Source: Hormiphora californensis
Taxonomy: Eukaryota; Ctenophora; Tentaculata; Cydippida; Pleurobrachiidae
Length of the DNA stretch: 64,000 nt
Direction of reading: 5' to 3'
Assembly (NCBI GenBank): GCA_020137815.1
Contig: CM035352.1
Location: 3,570,385-3,634,384 of the forward strand
Positions 21,001 to 30,250 of the stretch are shown here, piece by piece (within the stretch, counting starts at the first letter, position 1; the number at the start of each line of letters is the position of its first letter). Position numbers and translations under genes: made by a program. Under the pieces are notes generated by a model. The model searched no databases, was not told the origin of the DNA, and was given only the letters and a program-made list of their open reading frames with translations.

Positions 21001-22505
21001 TAGAAACTATCTGAAAGTTGACACTGCAAATTTGGACGATTCTCTGTCCACACAAGAAGTTTCAAAGCCCCAGCCCTTCATATAAGGGCTGTGTTCAGAT
21101 CCTCCTTTTTGTCACTTTAAAACGTCTTTTTTGACTGTTTTTCGGTCATAACTCGTGATTGGATTGTCAGAACATCACCCAAATGGCTACAGACACTTTT
21201 GGGCATGCATTAGTGAACTTAAAACCGGTTTCAAGATGATCCAAGCACTCCTTCCGTGGGCACGACCGCGCACCAATAGTGGTCCTGACTAATAATATAT
21301 ATTGGCCGATTGGGGTTCTTAAAGTGTGTCTGGTACCTTTTCCGGTGCCATGTTTGCTTAACACTAGAGCATCCTTTCCCAGCCTCATTGTCCCAGATTT
21401 GAAACCGTTACCGTACTGCCCCACACTTTGGTGCCGTGTTATCGAATACTTATCCTAAAAAGTTAAAAGGGTTGTATAAACATAGGTAGGAATTGAATTG
21501 AATGTCCCAGTGCTATTCTTATCTGACTCTCAGACTGAGTGGTAGTACTGCCAAGAAATGGAAATTATTAAAGTGAAGTTCTCACCTTGTCGCAGAATCC
21601 AAAAGATAGCATTTTGTGTAGGGTGTGAGGGGAGACACCAGCGCCATTATCAACAAATGTGAGACATTTCAAACCTCCAATATCTTCAACATCAATTCTC
21701 AGTTGAGTTGCATTCACGTCAGGGTCGTATGCGTTATCTGAAAAGAAGGGTAAGAGTATAATTCTGAATTCTACTGAATTCAATTCAGTTGACCTAGCAG
21801 CACTTGGAACTCTCTCCGGTACTCAACTGCCGGTTAAACGGAGTTTGACGGTAGCTAGCTCTGTTTCAACTTTCATAGAGGTTACAAGACAAGAACTGAG
21901 ACCCATCTTCTCGGGTTTGGTCATCGGCCGGTGGTTGACCGCGATCCGGTCTCTCATGCAACTTCGTGTGTGTAAAAAGCGCGCGAGTGTGTATCTCGCG
22001 CTGAGAAACCAACTCAGACCCGTCCGCGCGCTACTGCAAAGTATTGTTAGAGCGGGAGTTTTTTATTTTGTGCCAAATATTATTTACCGGGAAACAAGTG
22101 AATTTTGGAAAATTGAAACTTACCAATAAGCTCGGCAATTGCTGAGAACGCCCAAACGTGACTTGTGCTGTTGGTATGGAGGTAAGCTGGTGACAGCTGA
22201 AAAAAGGGGGTTAAAGGGGAGTGGGGAATTATTCAATCTTACGATGGTACAGTCGGAGCTAGATGTAAATCGGGGCCCGACTGTACAATGTACAGTGTTT
22301 TTCTGTATGTACAGTGTACATACAGAAATACATTAAAGTTAACGACACACAAACATACCAAGCTCTGTTTAATGCCAGTGAAACTAATTTGAGATGTGTT
22401 TAGATCGCTTGTTGTCTCTTTCTCAGGAGATTCAGTTGTTGCTTGCTGTGGTTCTCCCTTTATCAACTCCTCTAGCGGGCTGGTATTTTCATCAAACAAG
22501 GTCAT
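10196..22505 (-). CDS. MORC3: MORC-family CW-type zinc-finger ATPase (MORC3/4 class)
   Basis: Seventeen exons join in phase: 22505-22359, 22196-22124, 21737-21586, 21454-21337, 20353-20144, 19893-19709, 19522-19400, 19181-19053, 18769-18628, 18485-18335, 16558-16449, 15393-15285, 12284-12153, 11976-11370, 11173-10986, 10844-10755, 10435-10196. The product is about 967 residues, close to human MORC3. It begins with the GHKL ATPase: [25 protein letters not shown] (motif I), FVDNGAG, and [16 protein letters not shown]. An S5-like domain with [12 protein letters not shown] and [10 protein letters not shown] follows. Next is the CW zinc finger, split over two exons ([17 protein letters not shown], then WFCKDN with SSCDIP), then a low-complexity acidic/basic linker. 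The conserved end is [24 protein letters not shown] proteins clamp DNA and read H3K4 methylation in the nucleus. The start was chosen as the first Met in phase with the ATPase. Oddities are a frame break in exon 9 near 18716, duplicated splice sites, a giant intronic minisatellite, a coding minisatellite and a nested actin gene. Confidence 0.92.
11588..11839 (-). repeat. Coding 21-bp minisatellite with CRE-type palindromes
   Basis: Twelve 21-bp units contain GTGACGTCACTATGGTGAT. Eleven carry the ATF/CREB palindrome TGACGTCA and one has TGATGTCA. On the MORC strand the units encode heptads THHHSDV. The frame is open from the exon start at 11976 to the donor at 11369. Only reading straight through gives a phase (1) that fits the next acceptor at 11174, so the repeat is probably coding. 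Confidence 0.8.
12285..12378 (-). repeat. Duplicated acceptor and exon start, MORC exon 13
   Basis: The block CCTCAGAAGAGATCA followed by ACAAGAGAGGGTGGGGGAAG occurs twice. The acceptors are at 12284 (used in the model) and 12377. The upstream copy has its own donor-like GTAACC but ends out of phase with the real exon, so it should be a decoy. Confidence 0.8.
13088..13210 (+). promoter_or_regulatory. Putative actin core promoter
   Basis: A TATA-like TATATAAT at about 13093 sits inside an AT palindrome bounded by CC and GG, about 115 bases before the actin ATG. An AG at 13201-13202 just before the ATG could also be an acceptor for an untranslated first exon. Confidence 0.35.
13211..14951 (+). 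CDS. Divergent actin, interrupted by an inverted-repeat element
   Basis: The frame 13211-13598 plus 14188-14951 gives 383 residues of actin if the element and one copy of its target duplication are left out. Diagnostic segments are [96 protein letters not shown] and [18 protein letters not shown]. The protein is clearly divergent: the DNase-loop region is short ([16 protein letters not shown]), and the usual C-terminal end is replaced by an extension of roughly 20 residues ([19 protein letters not shown]). As written, translation stops at 13615 inside the element. The gene has no other intron and lies antisense inside the MORC intron between 15285 and 12284. It could be a functional gene with a new intron, or a recently broken copy. 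Confidence 0.88.
13599..14180. mobile_element. MITE-like element inside the actin coding sequence
   Basis: The ends are inverted repeats CGGTG(T/G)GCGGACTCTAGTGCTA. The element is flanked by direct repeats of at least TTCCTCG (13592-13598 and 14181-14187). Many subterminal copies of GCGGACTCT and TATCTAAA-like blocks point both ways. The centre holds degenerate TTAGGG/TTAGGT telomere-like repeats (about 13903-13950). Removing the element with one direct repeat restores the actin codons exactly. Confidence 0.88.
14977..15076 (+). repeat. (AG)n microsatellite
   Basis: About 100 bases of (AG)n with short interruptions just after the actin stop codon. Confidence 0.95.
15672..16443. mobile_element. 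Fold-back element, TA-flanked
   Basis: The ends TATAACGGGTGGCAAC and GTTGCCACCCGTTATA are inverted repeats. The arms of about 200 bases share blocks such as AATAGGAATAATATGTCTTC and ATTGCGATATCGCATC. No transposase frame. It lies in a MORC intron, and its right end stops only a few bases beyond the donor of exon 11 (16448). Confidence 0.8.
16561..18140. repeat. 16-bp minisatellite, about 98 copies, filling a MORC intron
   Basis: The plus-strand unit is GTGTTAGGAAGGGAGG; variants are mostly single substitutions (GTATTAGG, AAGGAAGG). It occupies about 1580 of the 1776 bases of the intron that separates the two halves of the CW zinc finger. In the MORC transcript the unit reads CCTCCCTTCCTAACAC. 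The last copy runs into the acceptor CCCATAG at 16559. The plus strand is rich in GGG runs and could form G-quadruplexes. Confidence 0.97.
18226..18345 (-). repeat. Triplicated donor of MORC exon 10
   Basis: The block CCTGAAAAGGTTGGT (or ACTGAAAAGGTTGGT) occurs three times, with last exonic bases at 18335, 18302 and 18234. The first joins in frame to the second half of the CW finger. The second would add 33 bases (11 codons) in frame. The third runs into a stop codon. Confidence 0.9.
18710..18722 (-). other. Frame break in MORC exon 9
   Basis: The family sequence is in one frame up to GVVGIIE and in the next from [11 protein letters not shown]. The exon is 142 bases, but its neighbours need a length of 2 modulo 3. 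Either two extra bases or one missing base within about 18716-18725 explains it. This may be a sequencing error, a null allele or a real frameshift. Confidence 0.75.
19182..19258 (-). repeat. Duplicated acceptor and exon start, MORC exon 8
   Basis: CTTCCTGCAGGGCCTTGA and the following exon start, AGAGCCCAGAAGATAGTATT, occur twice with acceptors at 19181 and 19249, 68 bases apart. Use of the upstream acceptor would reach a stop codon, so the downstream one is the productive site. Confidence 0.88.
20472..21290. mobile_element. Long-arm fold-back element in a MORC intron
   Basis: Two arms of about 330 bases, nearly identical and inverted, run from GTCAGGACCACTATTGG to CCAATAGTGGTCCTGAC around a spacer of about 150 bases. 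TA lies at both outer edges, which would fit a Tc1/mariner-type duplication. No transposase is encoded. Confidence 0.88.
22248..22285. mobile_element. Minimal pogo-like element
   Basis: Only about 38 bp lies between TACAGTCGG and CCGACTGTA, with a GTAAATCGGGG block inside. It appears to be a terminal-repeat remnant of the family seen at 1427-1562. Confidence 0.45.
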
Positions 22506-22509
22506 ATTA

Positions 22510-22575
22510 CAAACACTCTACCGGGGTAATTGAAGTAATTAATGATACATGAAATCTACAGGGGTAATTGAAGTG
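22510..22575 (-). promoter_or_regulatory. Twin acceptor-like sites just before the MORC start codon
   Basis: CTTCAATTACCCC(G/T)GTAG occurs twice, ending at 22518 and 22556, shortly upstream of the MORC ATG at 22505. They look like 3' splice sites. They could accept an untranslated 5' exon, or a spliced leader if this animal uses trans-splicing. No matching donor was identified. Confidence 0.4.
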
Positions 22576-22691
22576 ATTTAATGGATTCGGTATTTTGGAT
22601 AGCTGTCAGGGCATATTAAGTGGAAGATAAGGATTGTAAGGTACATGAATTAATAAAACAAACATAATACACGCAGCACTATCTGAATCTC

Positions 22692-23294
22692 TCATGGTTG
22701 CATAGGAACATAGTTATCAGGAGTCAGATATTTATCTTTATACAGCTCAATAAAATCAAGTAATCTCTGAAAATGTTCCTGCAAGATCACAAAACCCATA
22801 TCACTAAACTCCTTGCCCGATATCATTCGTCCAATACATGTCAACAACCGCAACAAATGCTCACATCCGAACAGCTCAGAGAATAGAGTCTTGGTTTCAT
22901 TGTACCCCTTGACCTGGGCTAACTCTCCCTTATACAACAACTCAACCACAAACCTGTGATTGAAGTAGGCTCGTAGACCGGACACCATGTCAAGAGATGT
23001 GCCATTAGCAAGGTGTATTGAGTTGGTGTGTTTTTCGTGCTGGAGAAACTCACTGAACACTGTCTCACAGCTGAATGTGGCTGGTATTTTTAGAACATGC
23101 TTCTTCACTACAACCATATCCCTGTCACTTGTGAGGTATTCACGGAGGGCTGGCGAGAAATGGAGTTGGATTCGGTTCCCCAATTTGTCCTCCGGTACTT
23201 CCTCGCCTTTGTTTCGCTTCCGGGTACGGGGTTGATCGCGCCTCATGTCCGTTACCAACTTTACTCCGCTGTTCCTTTTTCTTTCATTTACCAT
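22692..23294 (-). CDS. MORF4L: MRG-domain protein (MORF4L/MRG15-like, no chromodomain)
   Basis: A single open frame of 200 residues. After a basic N-terminus (RKRNSGVKLVTDMRRDQPRT), the MRG fold follows from about residue 40. It is marked by ALREYLTSDRDMVV, LRAYFNHRFVVELLY, LFGCEHLLRLLTCIGRM and LDFIELYKDKYLTPDNY. MRG proteins are scaffolds of NuA4/TIP60 acetyltransferase and Sin3 deacetylase complexes in the nucleus. MRG15 has an N-terminal chromodomain; none is visible here, so the gene resembles the shorter MRGX type, or a 5' exon was missed. It may also be a retrocopy, since it lacks introns while its neighbours have many. It ends 186 bases before the MORC start codon on the same strand. 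Confidence 0.85.
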   Translation of the reverse strand: MVNERKRNSGVKLVTDMRRDQPRTRKRNKGEEVPEDKLGNRIQLHFSPALREYLTSDRDMVVVKKHVLKIPATFSCETVFSEFLQHEKHTNSIHLANGTSLDMVSGLRAYFNHRFVVELLYKGELAQVKGYNETKTLFSELFGCEHLLRLLTCIGRMISGKEFSDMGFVILQEHFQRLLDFIELYKDKYLTPDNYVPMQP

Positions 23295-23444
23295 TCTATA
23301 GTATGAACAGGGTTAGTTAACAGTCGTTAAATGAAGTGTTAATAAACACTGCCACCGTAGTTATGTTTAGCCGAGAGTGTTTAAATCAGTTTAATTCAGT
23401 GTTTTTGGTCTACCATTTTTCGATATACGTCTCAGTGTCAGTTC

Positions 23445-23515
23445 TACTACACTGGCCCTGTGAGGTAAGGGCGGCATATAAATAGACTTATTATTATTAT
23501 TATAATTTTCACGCT
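23445..23515 (+). mobile_element. 3' tail of a CR1/L2-like retroelement
   Basis: The sequence GGGCGGCATATAAATAGAC followed by (TTA)n is the typical end of CR1/L2-type LINEs and their SINE relatives. Only the tail is recognisable. Confidence 0.5.
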
Positions 23516-24336
23516 AGCACTCTCTATCTTTAGAACCGCTGTGCTAGTTAATTCTATACGTTTAACAGTATTCGCTACAAGTGTACCAAAAAATACAGAT
23601 AACGGCGTGACCTCACCCCTAACCCCTATCGTTATATATATGTATGTAGTTTCTAAACACAATCAATAAATCCAGGTGTATAATTTGTATGAAGCGAGTC
23701 ACTCGACCAAATACTTTAAAAGTATTATACTTTAAATAAGCAAGTGGTTTTACCCTTTAAAAGCGGCTAAAACATACTTGCTTTTTATAGCGGGCGGGCG
23801 TCTATTCGCCCCTGGTTGTGTTACCATTTTATACACAAGTAACACCGTGTTTGTATTAGTACAACACCCTTCCCTCCCCTCTCTCCCTCTATCCAATTCT
23901 CCAAAAGCTAAACTTGGCCAAATCAGTTGAGTCCGATTAGCTCTCCCTCCCCTCCCTCCCCAATGCTGATTCAGTCCGCTCTCCCTTTACTCGGGCACTC
24001 CCTCTTTTTTAGTCTGGATTCCCAGATGATCTATATAGCTGATTTCTCTCCCTTTCTTTAAAACACACAGAATGCGAGGAAGCTATTATAATAGTCGCTA
24101 CACATTTTGGTGCCCCTGTTTTTACTCTGCTCCGTTTACATTTTACGATTTTGAATTTATCATTATTCTCGTCAAGTCTAACTCTTTTTCTTGGTGATTG
24201 TACTACAATTTGTAGGAACATATTTCGAATGGTTACTTAAAAATAGGCACTTACTTACACAACAATCACCCACATTTGTTAACTAACATCCTAATGGGAC
24301 CCTAATATACATTTAGTTAATAATATGTGAGTTAAC

Positions 24337-26175
24337 ATGATACGTTGTTTTCTCTTCGCAGCTGTATTATGGGGATCAGCTATAACTCTCACAGGTTAGT
24401 TTATTACTGCATTATATATCCCCTCTCTCACTCTCCCTCCTGTGCTGTATTTTCTCACAATATAGTCTACACTACGTCTAGCAAAAAGAGAGGGTAAACC
24501 GTGCCCAACTGCACTGGTAGGACCTAATAATAGTATTTTTATCGTGGGGCCAACCTCCCTCTGCATTTCAGAGTGGACAGCTGTAGAGCGGAGTGTGAAG
24601 ATACCATGGGACCTGGAGGGAACACCTCTCCATATAAAAACGAACTCCACAATGGGTAGTAATGAGAGGATCTACGTGGAAGTGTACGATAAGGACAACT
24701 TTATCGGTAATGTGGGTGTGAGGTTCTCCTCCACAATGCAGTATTGGGTAGGCTGGTGTACCAGTCCTTATATGAACCTGCCAGTACAGCCCCCGATAAA
24801 GGTGGAAAATATCTGGAAGATCACCAAAACAAAGACCGCCTTCATCATCACATGTAATGGTGTTGAGGTGCTGAACTACCTGTTCGCAGATAGTTCAGAT
24901 AGCAGATGTGTCTCAAAGTGGGGTGGTGATGTTGTGGAACAGATAGAGTTTTTCAGGGTTGACGAAGCATCTGACTTTTACAGGCCAGGTATAAAAAGTC
25001 TAAATTTGATGTTCAAATATGTAACACCACGTATAGTACTGCACAGCTGACAGCACTTGGGTTTAGTGTTATATCAAACAATGCTTACCCAACCCAAAAT
25101 GTCTTGTACCATTTTTTTGCATGGCAGCCGATTCGCAATCAATATTGGATAACTAATAGCGGTGACAGACAACTTGTGGGTTTGTTGAAAAACGGTAAAT
25201 TTAATTATGAAAGCATGTATTTAACAGTACTTCCAGCCCCGAAAGTTCATGGTAAAACTATCGCACATGGCTCCGCCTAACCATCAAACTTGTTTGGCTT
25301 TTGGATCTAGATTTGATCATTTCGGTTAATTTCCAGCAAAAATTACATGATTGTCGATTGGCCCAATAATTTCGAAAATTTAGCATCCAATATTTTATTG
25401 CGTTTCAGACTGGACATCTGTAAGCGGGATGTTCTGATACCCTGGGACCTGGAGGGAACACCTTTCCAGATAAAGACGAACTCCACACTGGGCAGTGATG
25501 ACGTGCTCAGGGTGAGGATGAACGGCAAGGATGGCAACGAAATCAGTACTGTGTATTTGACATTCTGGAACGAAATTAAGTATTGGCTACCAAAATGCAC
25601 CAGTGAATGGATAAGCCTGCCAGTACAGCCCCCTGAAAAGGTGGAAAAGATCTGGACAATTGCCAAAACAGAGACCGTTCTCATCATCATGTGTAACAGT
25701 ATTGAGGTGCTGAACTTCCAGTTTGCAGATAGTTCATTAAGCAGCTGTGCTACAAGTTTGGGTGGTGATGTTGTGGATAATATCAAGTTTGGCTCTACTG
25801 ACACAGCATCTAAATTCTACAGAGGTAAGGCTAACAACAAAACGTTTATATCGGTCCAGTGTTTGTGCAGTATGTATCATGAGAGTTTGAGTACAGAACC
25901 TGGTTTATGTTATTTTAGTGTTCTGCAACGTTCAGTGTACAGTGTACACATTACACAAGCTCCTATTCAATAAACTCACACCAATTACTCTTTACATTTA
26001 GCACCAGAGTGTCCTGCTTTTACTTTTGAGGGATCAACACAAAGAAGCTGGACTGCCTCGCCAACAGGGACCACTGTCACCATCGAATGTACTAACAACC
26101 ATATTCTTGTCGGAAGTGTAACACTATCTTGCCAGATGGATGGATCGTGGTCAAGTGATGCACCACAGTGTGCTG
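24337..26175 (+). CDS. Secreted protein: two copies of an unrecognised domain plus a Sushi module
   Basis: Exon 24337-24394 encodes a signal peptide (MIRCFLFAAVLWGSAITLT). Exons 24572-24988 and 25409-25824 are paralogous. Each encodes a domain of about 139 residues with IPWDLEGTPxxIKTNSTxGS, a YWxxxCTS segment, LPVQPPxKVExIW, xIxCNxxEVLN and a CxxxxGGDVVxxI end, probably a beta-sandwich. I do not recognise the family. Exon 26002-26175 encodes a Sushi/CCP module (FEGSTQRSWTASPTG, LSCQMDGSWSSDAPQC). All introns are phase 1, as in shuffled extracellular modules. A short terminal exon at 26275-26307 is possible. The second domain exon has lost one base near 25423 relative to the first, so the joined frame breaks there. 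That could be a sequencing error or decay. Confidence 0.75.
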
Positions 26176-26307
26176 GTTAGTGAATAACAGTACTGTATTT
26201 CGTAGTTACTAATATCACTATTCATCGGATATTAGTAACATTTCATTACAATATAAATACCGACGACATTACAGACTCCCCACAGACTCTATATGACGAG
26301 ATTACAT

Positions 26308-27300
26308 AAAATTCCTGCCCCCTGTTCGGTAGTAATCACACACTTCGATCACACGAACATTTCCCCAACAAGTGAATAATAAAACTTAGATATCCCTACA
26401 CGCCTTTCCCTGCAAGGGGAGAGGCTGCTACTCAGCTGTTGTACACAGGGAGGACTCATGTTATCACTGATAAGTGTGTTCACACTAAATGTCAAGTTCA
26501 ATTTATACCACAATTAAAGTTTTATAAACTTACTTATACGTTGTGGGTTAAATTATTTTACCGACGACTGACGCTATGACGAAGTTGCAAGAACGTTCTA
26601 AAAGACCGTTCTGCAACAAAACTAATCGCAGTCTCTCTCACACATACACATACACACACAAACCATTACCAAGAAAGTAATCTAGATATCTAATTCACCC
26701 TACACATGTCCTGATCCTTTCCATGATTACTTCTGTGATCTTGATCAACAAAATTTCTTGTCTCCTTGTTGAACAAAAGTCCCGGGTCCCCTGTCGGTTG
26801 TGGGATTCTATGGGAGCAGATTACGGTAAAAAGGATTGGCCGCGCTGGTAGATTGGAAAGGTAGAAAATTAGACTGCATCATCTTTCAAATGTAACACGC
26901 GACCTCCATGCATCCAGCCGGACATGCTGTTGGGTACAGGATACGCTGCGCCCATGGCCCCTTTTGGGCTTTCACCCCACTCCCTAAACGGGACTGAAAG
27001 CCACGCCCCGGCCACTACCTCTGGAGTCTGGAGACGCTCTCAAGCGAATTCTCAAATAGCGAACAATCTTGCTGTCTGTTCTACTGCCCCTGGAATCACT
27101 CTCCCGACTCCTCGGTCCCCGCCACGCACCACGCTTGACGCTCCGAATCAACACGAAAAAACCCGAAAAAATCGAAAAAATCGAAAAAGTTCTTTTGCTT
27201 ATCGAGAAACAGCAATCCGACACCGGGGTCTCAGATAATAAACGCACACCACGATCGGTCACAGAGTGAACCTGCAAAGTGGTACTGGGTACAACACCGA
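26308..27300. other. Intergenic DNA
   Basis: No supported exon. A short open stretch at 26924-27238 is rich in charged residues but lacks codon structure or splice sites, and its homopolymeric AAAAATCG repeats argue against coding. Confidence 0.4.
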
Positions 27301-27304
27301 AGTG

Positions 27305-27480
27305 TCGAGAGTACCCTCGTAAATACAAATACAAATACAATTATAATTTATATCCCGCTTTTGGGCCTATGCATTGTTAGTGCTAGGAGGACGCCGTTTC
27401 AATCAGTCGATTGAAGCAACGCACCCACCACTAACAAGCCTTCTAAAGCGGCTCTTATAGGATTATAAGATCCTAAAGGC
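27305..27480 (-). mobile_element. Retroelement 3' tail, minus strand
   Basis: On the minus strand, GGCCCAAAAGCGGGATATAA leads into an (ATTTGT)n-like tail. This is the same kind of ending as at 23445 and suggests a SINE or truncated LINE. Its upstream part includes GTTAGTGGTGGGTGCG. Confidence 0.4.
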
Positions 27481-28640
27481 CTTAAAAAACCGTCGGCAGT
27501 CATTCGATATAATATATATAAATGTATGTAGAAAATAAGGGTTATAAAATATCTAATTAAGAAATAGCGTAATTAATTCGATGAGTGATTAAGTAGTTAG
27601 ATAATTGAGAAATTAACTAGTTAGATAATAGATAATTAACTAGTTAGATAATTAACTAGTTAGATAATTAACTGTTGATTAATAAGTACATAGTGTAAAT
27701 ACTAAGTAAGTAGTATAGTTTAATAATTAATTCAAGTAAAAGGCTAGTGATCTAAAAAGGAGGCGAATAGCTAAGTAATTAGTTAATGGATAAAGTAACT
27801 GTAACAGGATAACCGATAAGGTAATACACACTAACCTATTAATTGCTATATAAGGTTATGATCTAATAAATGGCCTATGGAAAATTCTAAAGAAGCTGGT
27901 AATAAATTAATGAATAACGAGGTAGAAAAATAAAAAGCAAGAGACCAGAGGTCAGTCAGATAGGTTAAATACAAAGCTGTTAATAAATTAATTAATTGGA
28001 GCGGTAAAAAATAAAAAGGCAGGAGACCAGTGCAATGGCCAGTCAGAATAAGTTAATTAATGCGGTTGGGTTTAAAATTTAATGTATATATACGATAAAA
28101 ACGTTAAGCTAATTATAGTAAGCTGTAAGATAGATAACTGTACTAGACGTAAGTATATAGGTTCTAATTTAAAGTAATTTTAAGGTAACTAGGATAGAGA
28201 AGATATAAAATTAAGAGCTGCCCAACTTAGAAACTCTAGAGTCTATTCTCCAAACACACTCGTATAAAGTCCATGTATGTTTATCGTCTTGATGTCTTCG
28301 AGAACGTAATACCCTCCGTGATGTTCAATGAACATTGTTCAGGCTGGCTCACTCGCTCGCTCAAAGAACCTATGACTCTACTCTAGCCAGAAAGGAAAGA
28401 AACTCAACACACACTGTCACAATACAACCAGAAAATATACTCAAAAAACTCGACACTCTTGACATGATATCAGACCCCTACTCTACTCATATGTTGGAGG
28501 AAAGGACTTCAGATGATGATGTAGTTATAGGGGATGTAGTCAAAATAGGAATGTAGTAGTGATAGGAATGTAGCACAGCAGAGGAATGTAGGACGTAAAA
28601 GGAAAGACCTCCCATCCGAGACTTCACCACAACACAGCCT
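27481..28640. repeat. AT-rich DNA with GTTAGATAATTAACTA-type repeats
   Basis: Very AT-rich with simple iterations of TTAACTAGTTAGATAA at about 27590-27670. No exon is supported in this stretch. Confidence 0.5.
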
Positions 28641-28734
28641 TTCCCACGATGAATCTAAAACTCCTAACCGAGACTCAGCAGATCACCTCAAAACCTCACA
28701 ACAAAGCCAAAAGAGGCACCACTTCAAAGACCCT

Positions 28735-29085
28735 ACCACCACATCACATGCTACACCACCACTTCACATACTTCACCACCACTTCACAGACTCCACCGCC
28801 ACTTCACAGACTCCACCACCACTTCACAGACTCCACCACCACTTCACAGACTCCACCACCACTTCACAAACTTCACTACCACTTCACAGACTCCACCACC
28901 ACTTCACAGACCTCACCACTTCACAGACACCACCACTTCACAGACTCCACCACCACCACTTCACAGACACCACCACCACCACTTCACAGACTCCACCACC
29001 ACTTCACAGACACCACCACCACCACTTCACAGACTCCACCACCACTTCACAGACCCCACCACCACTTCACAGACTCCACCGGAAG
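28735..29085 (+). repeat. CACCACCACTTCACAGACTC minisatellite
   Basis: About fifteen imperfect units of CCACCACCACTTCACAGACT. The open frame through it (TTTSQTPPPLHRLHHHF) is a product of the repeat. A coding role cannot be excluded but has no support. Confidence 0.9.
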
Positions 29086-29224
29086 ACCACACTACAAACC
29101 CCCGATGCAACCAAAGCCTAACACAAATCCATCATGGAACCCGGTTGGCAAACGTTGCAGCGCGGGATAAGGCAGCGCGGGATAAGGCAGCGCTTTTCAA
29201 GGAACCCGGTATTGTCGGATACGG

Positions 29225-29625
29225 GATAAGGAACCATAATAAAGTTCAAGAGCGCACCCCATCCAAGAGCGTACCACCTCCAAAAGACACCACTCCAAGA
29301 GCGCACCACATCAAAGAGAGCTCCCCGTCCAGAAGATACCGCGCGCAGGGGACACCACGCGCAGAAGAGACCGCACGCGCAAATACAACGCCGCGCTGGT
29401 CTCTTCTGCGCGTGGTGTCCCCTGCGCGTGGTATCTTCTGGATGGGGAACTCTCTTTGATGTGGTGCGCTCTTGAAGTGGTGTCTTCTGGAGGTGGTCCG
29501 CTCTTGGATGTGGTCTCTTTTGGGTGTGGTGCGCTCTCAGGTGTGGTCTCTCTTCGATCGGGTACGCTCTTGGGTGCTCTTGGAGGCTCTTGAACTTTAT
29601 TATGGTTCCTTATTGCTGTTTGAAG
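29225..29625. repeat. Imperfect 400-bp fold-back
   Basis: Matching inverted arms share AACCATAATAAAGTTCAAGAG, CCAAGAGCG, GATACCGCGCGCAGGGGAC and GACACCACGCGCAGAAGAG with their complements. Each arm is itself built of short repeats around AAGAGCGCACCAC. Confidence 0.8.
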
Positions 29626-29807
29626 TTATCGAGAAAAGTTTCCAAAAAAGACGGTCGCGGTTGTGCCCTAACGCGCGCACTCGTTTTTATTATTGCTTCG
29701 CGTGCGCTCATCATCTGATATGAGCTGGCTTACAGGCGTCGTTCTTGAGAACGCGCCGTTCTTGAGAACGCGGATACGGGGTAAGTCGGAAGAACCTGTC
29801 CGTTCCT

Positions 29808-30121
29808 CTCATGAGCGCTCATGAGTGTATCATGAGTGTATCATGAGTGTATCATGAGTGTATCATGAGTGTATCATGAGCGCTCATGAGACGTTTTTAG
29901 GTGTTTCAACGTCTCATGAGCGCTCATGAGTGTATCATGAGTGTGTCATGAGTGTATCATGAGCGCTCATGAGTGCTCATGAGACCTTGCTCATGAGCGC
30001 TCATGAGACATATGTCTCATCCCATCTCTGTTTCAATGTCTCATGAGCGCTCATGAGACGTTTTGACCTACATGTGCTCATGAGTGTATCATGAGACATA
30101 TGTCTCATGAGACATATGTCT
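29808..30121. repeat. Array of CATGAG palindromic motifs
   Basis: About 300 bases are made almost wholly of TCATGAGCGCTCATGAG, GTATCATGAGT and CATATGTCTCATGAGACATA. Each is a palindrome or half of one, so the array can fold in many registers. Confidence 0.92.
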
Positions 30122-30182
30122 CATGAGACGTTAGGGTTATGGTTATGGTTGGGTTTAGGGTTGGGCTAGGGTTAGGGCTTTC
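30122..30182. repeat. Degenerate telomere-like TTAGGG run
   Basis: Short mixture of TTAGGG, TTATGG and TTGGGC. It is interstitial and directly follows the CATGAG array. Confidence 0.7.
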
Positions 30183-30250
30183 CTTTAGGTCTAGGGACCC
30201 GGCCCGTAGAGGGTAGGGCTAGGTCCAAGCCTATGGGTCACAACGACACT

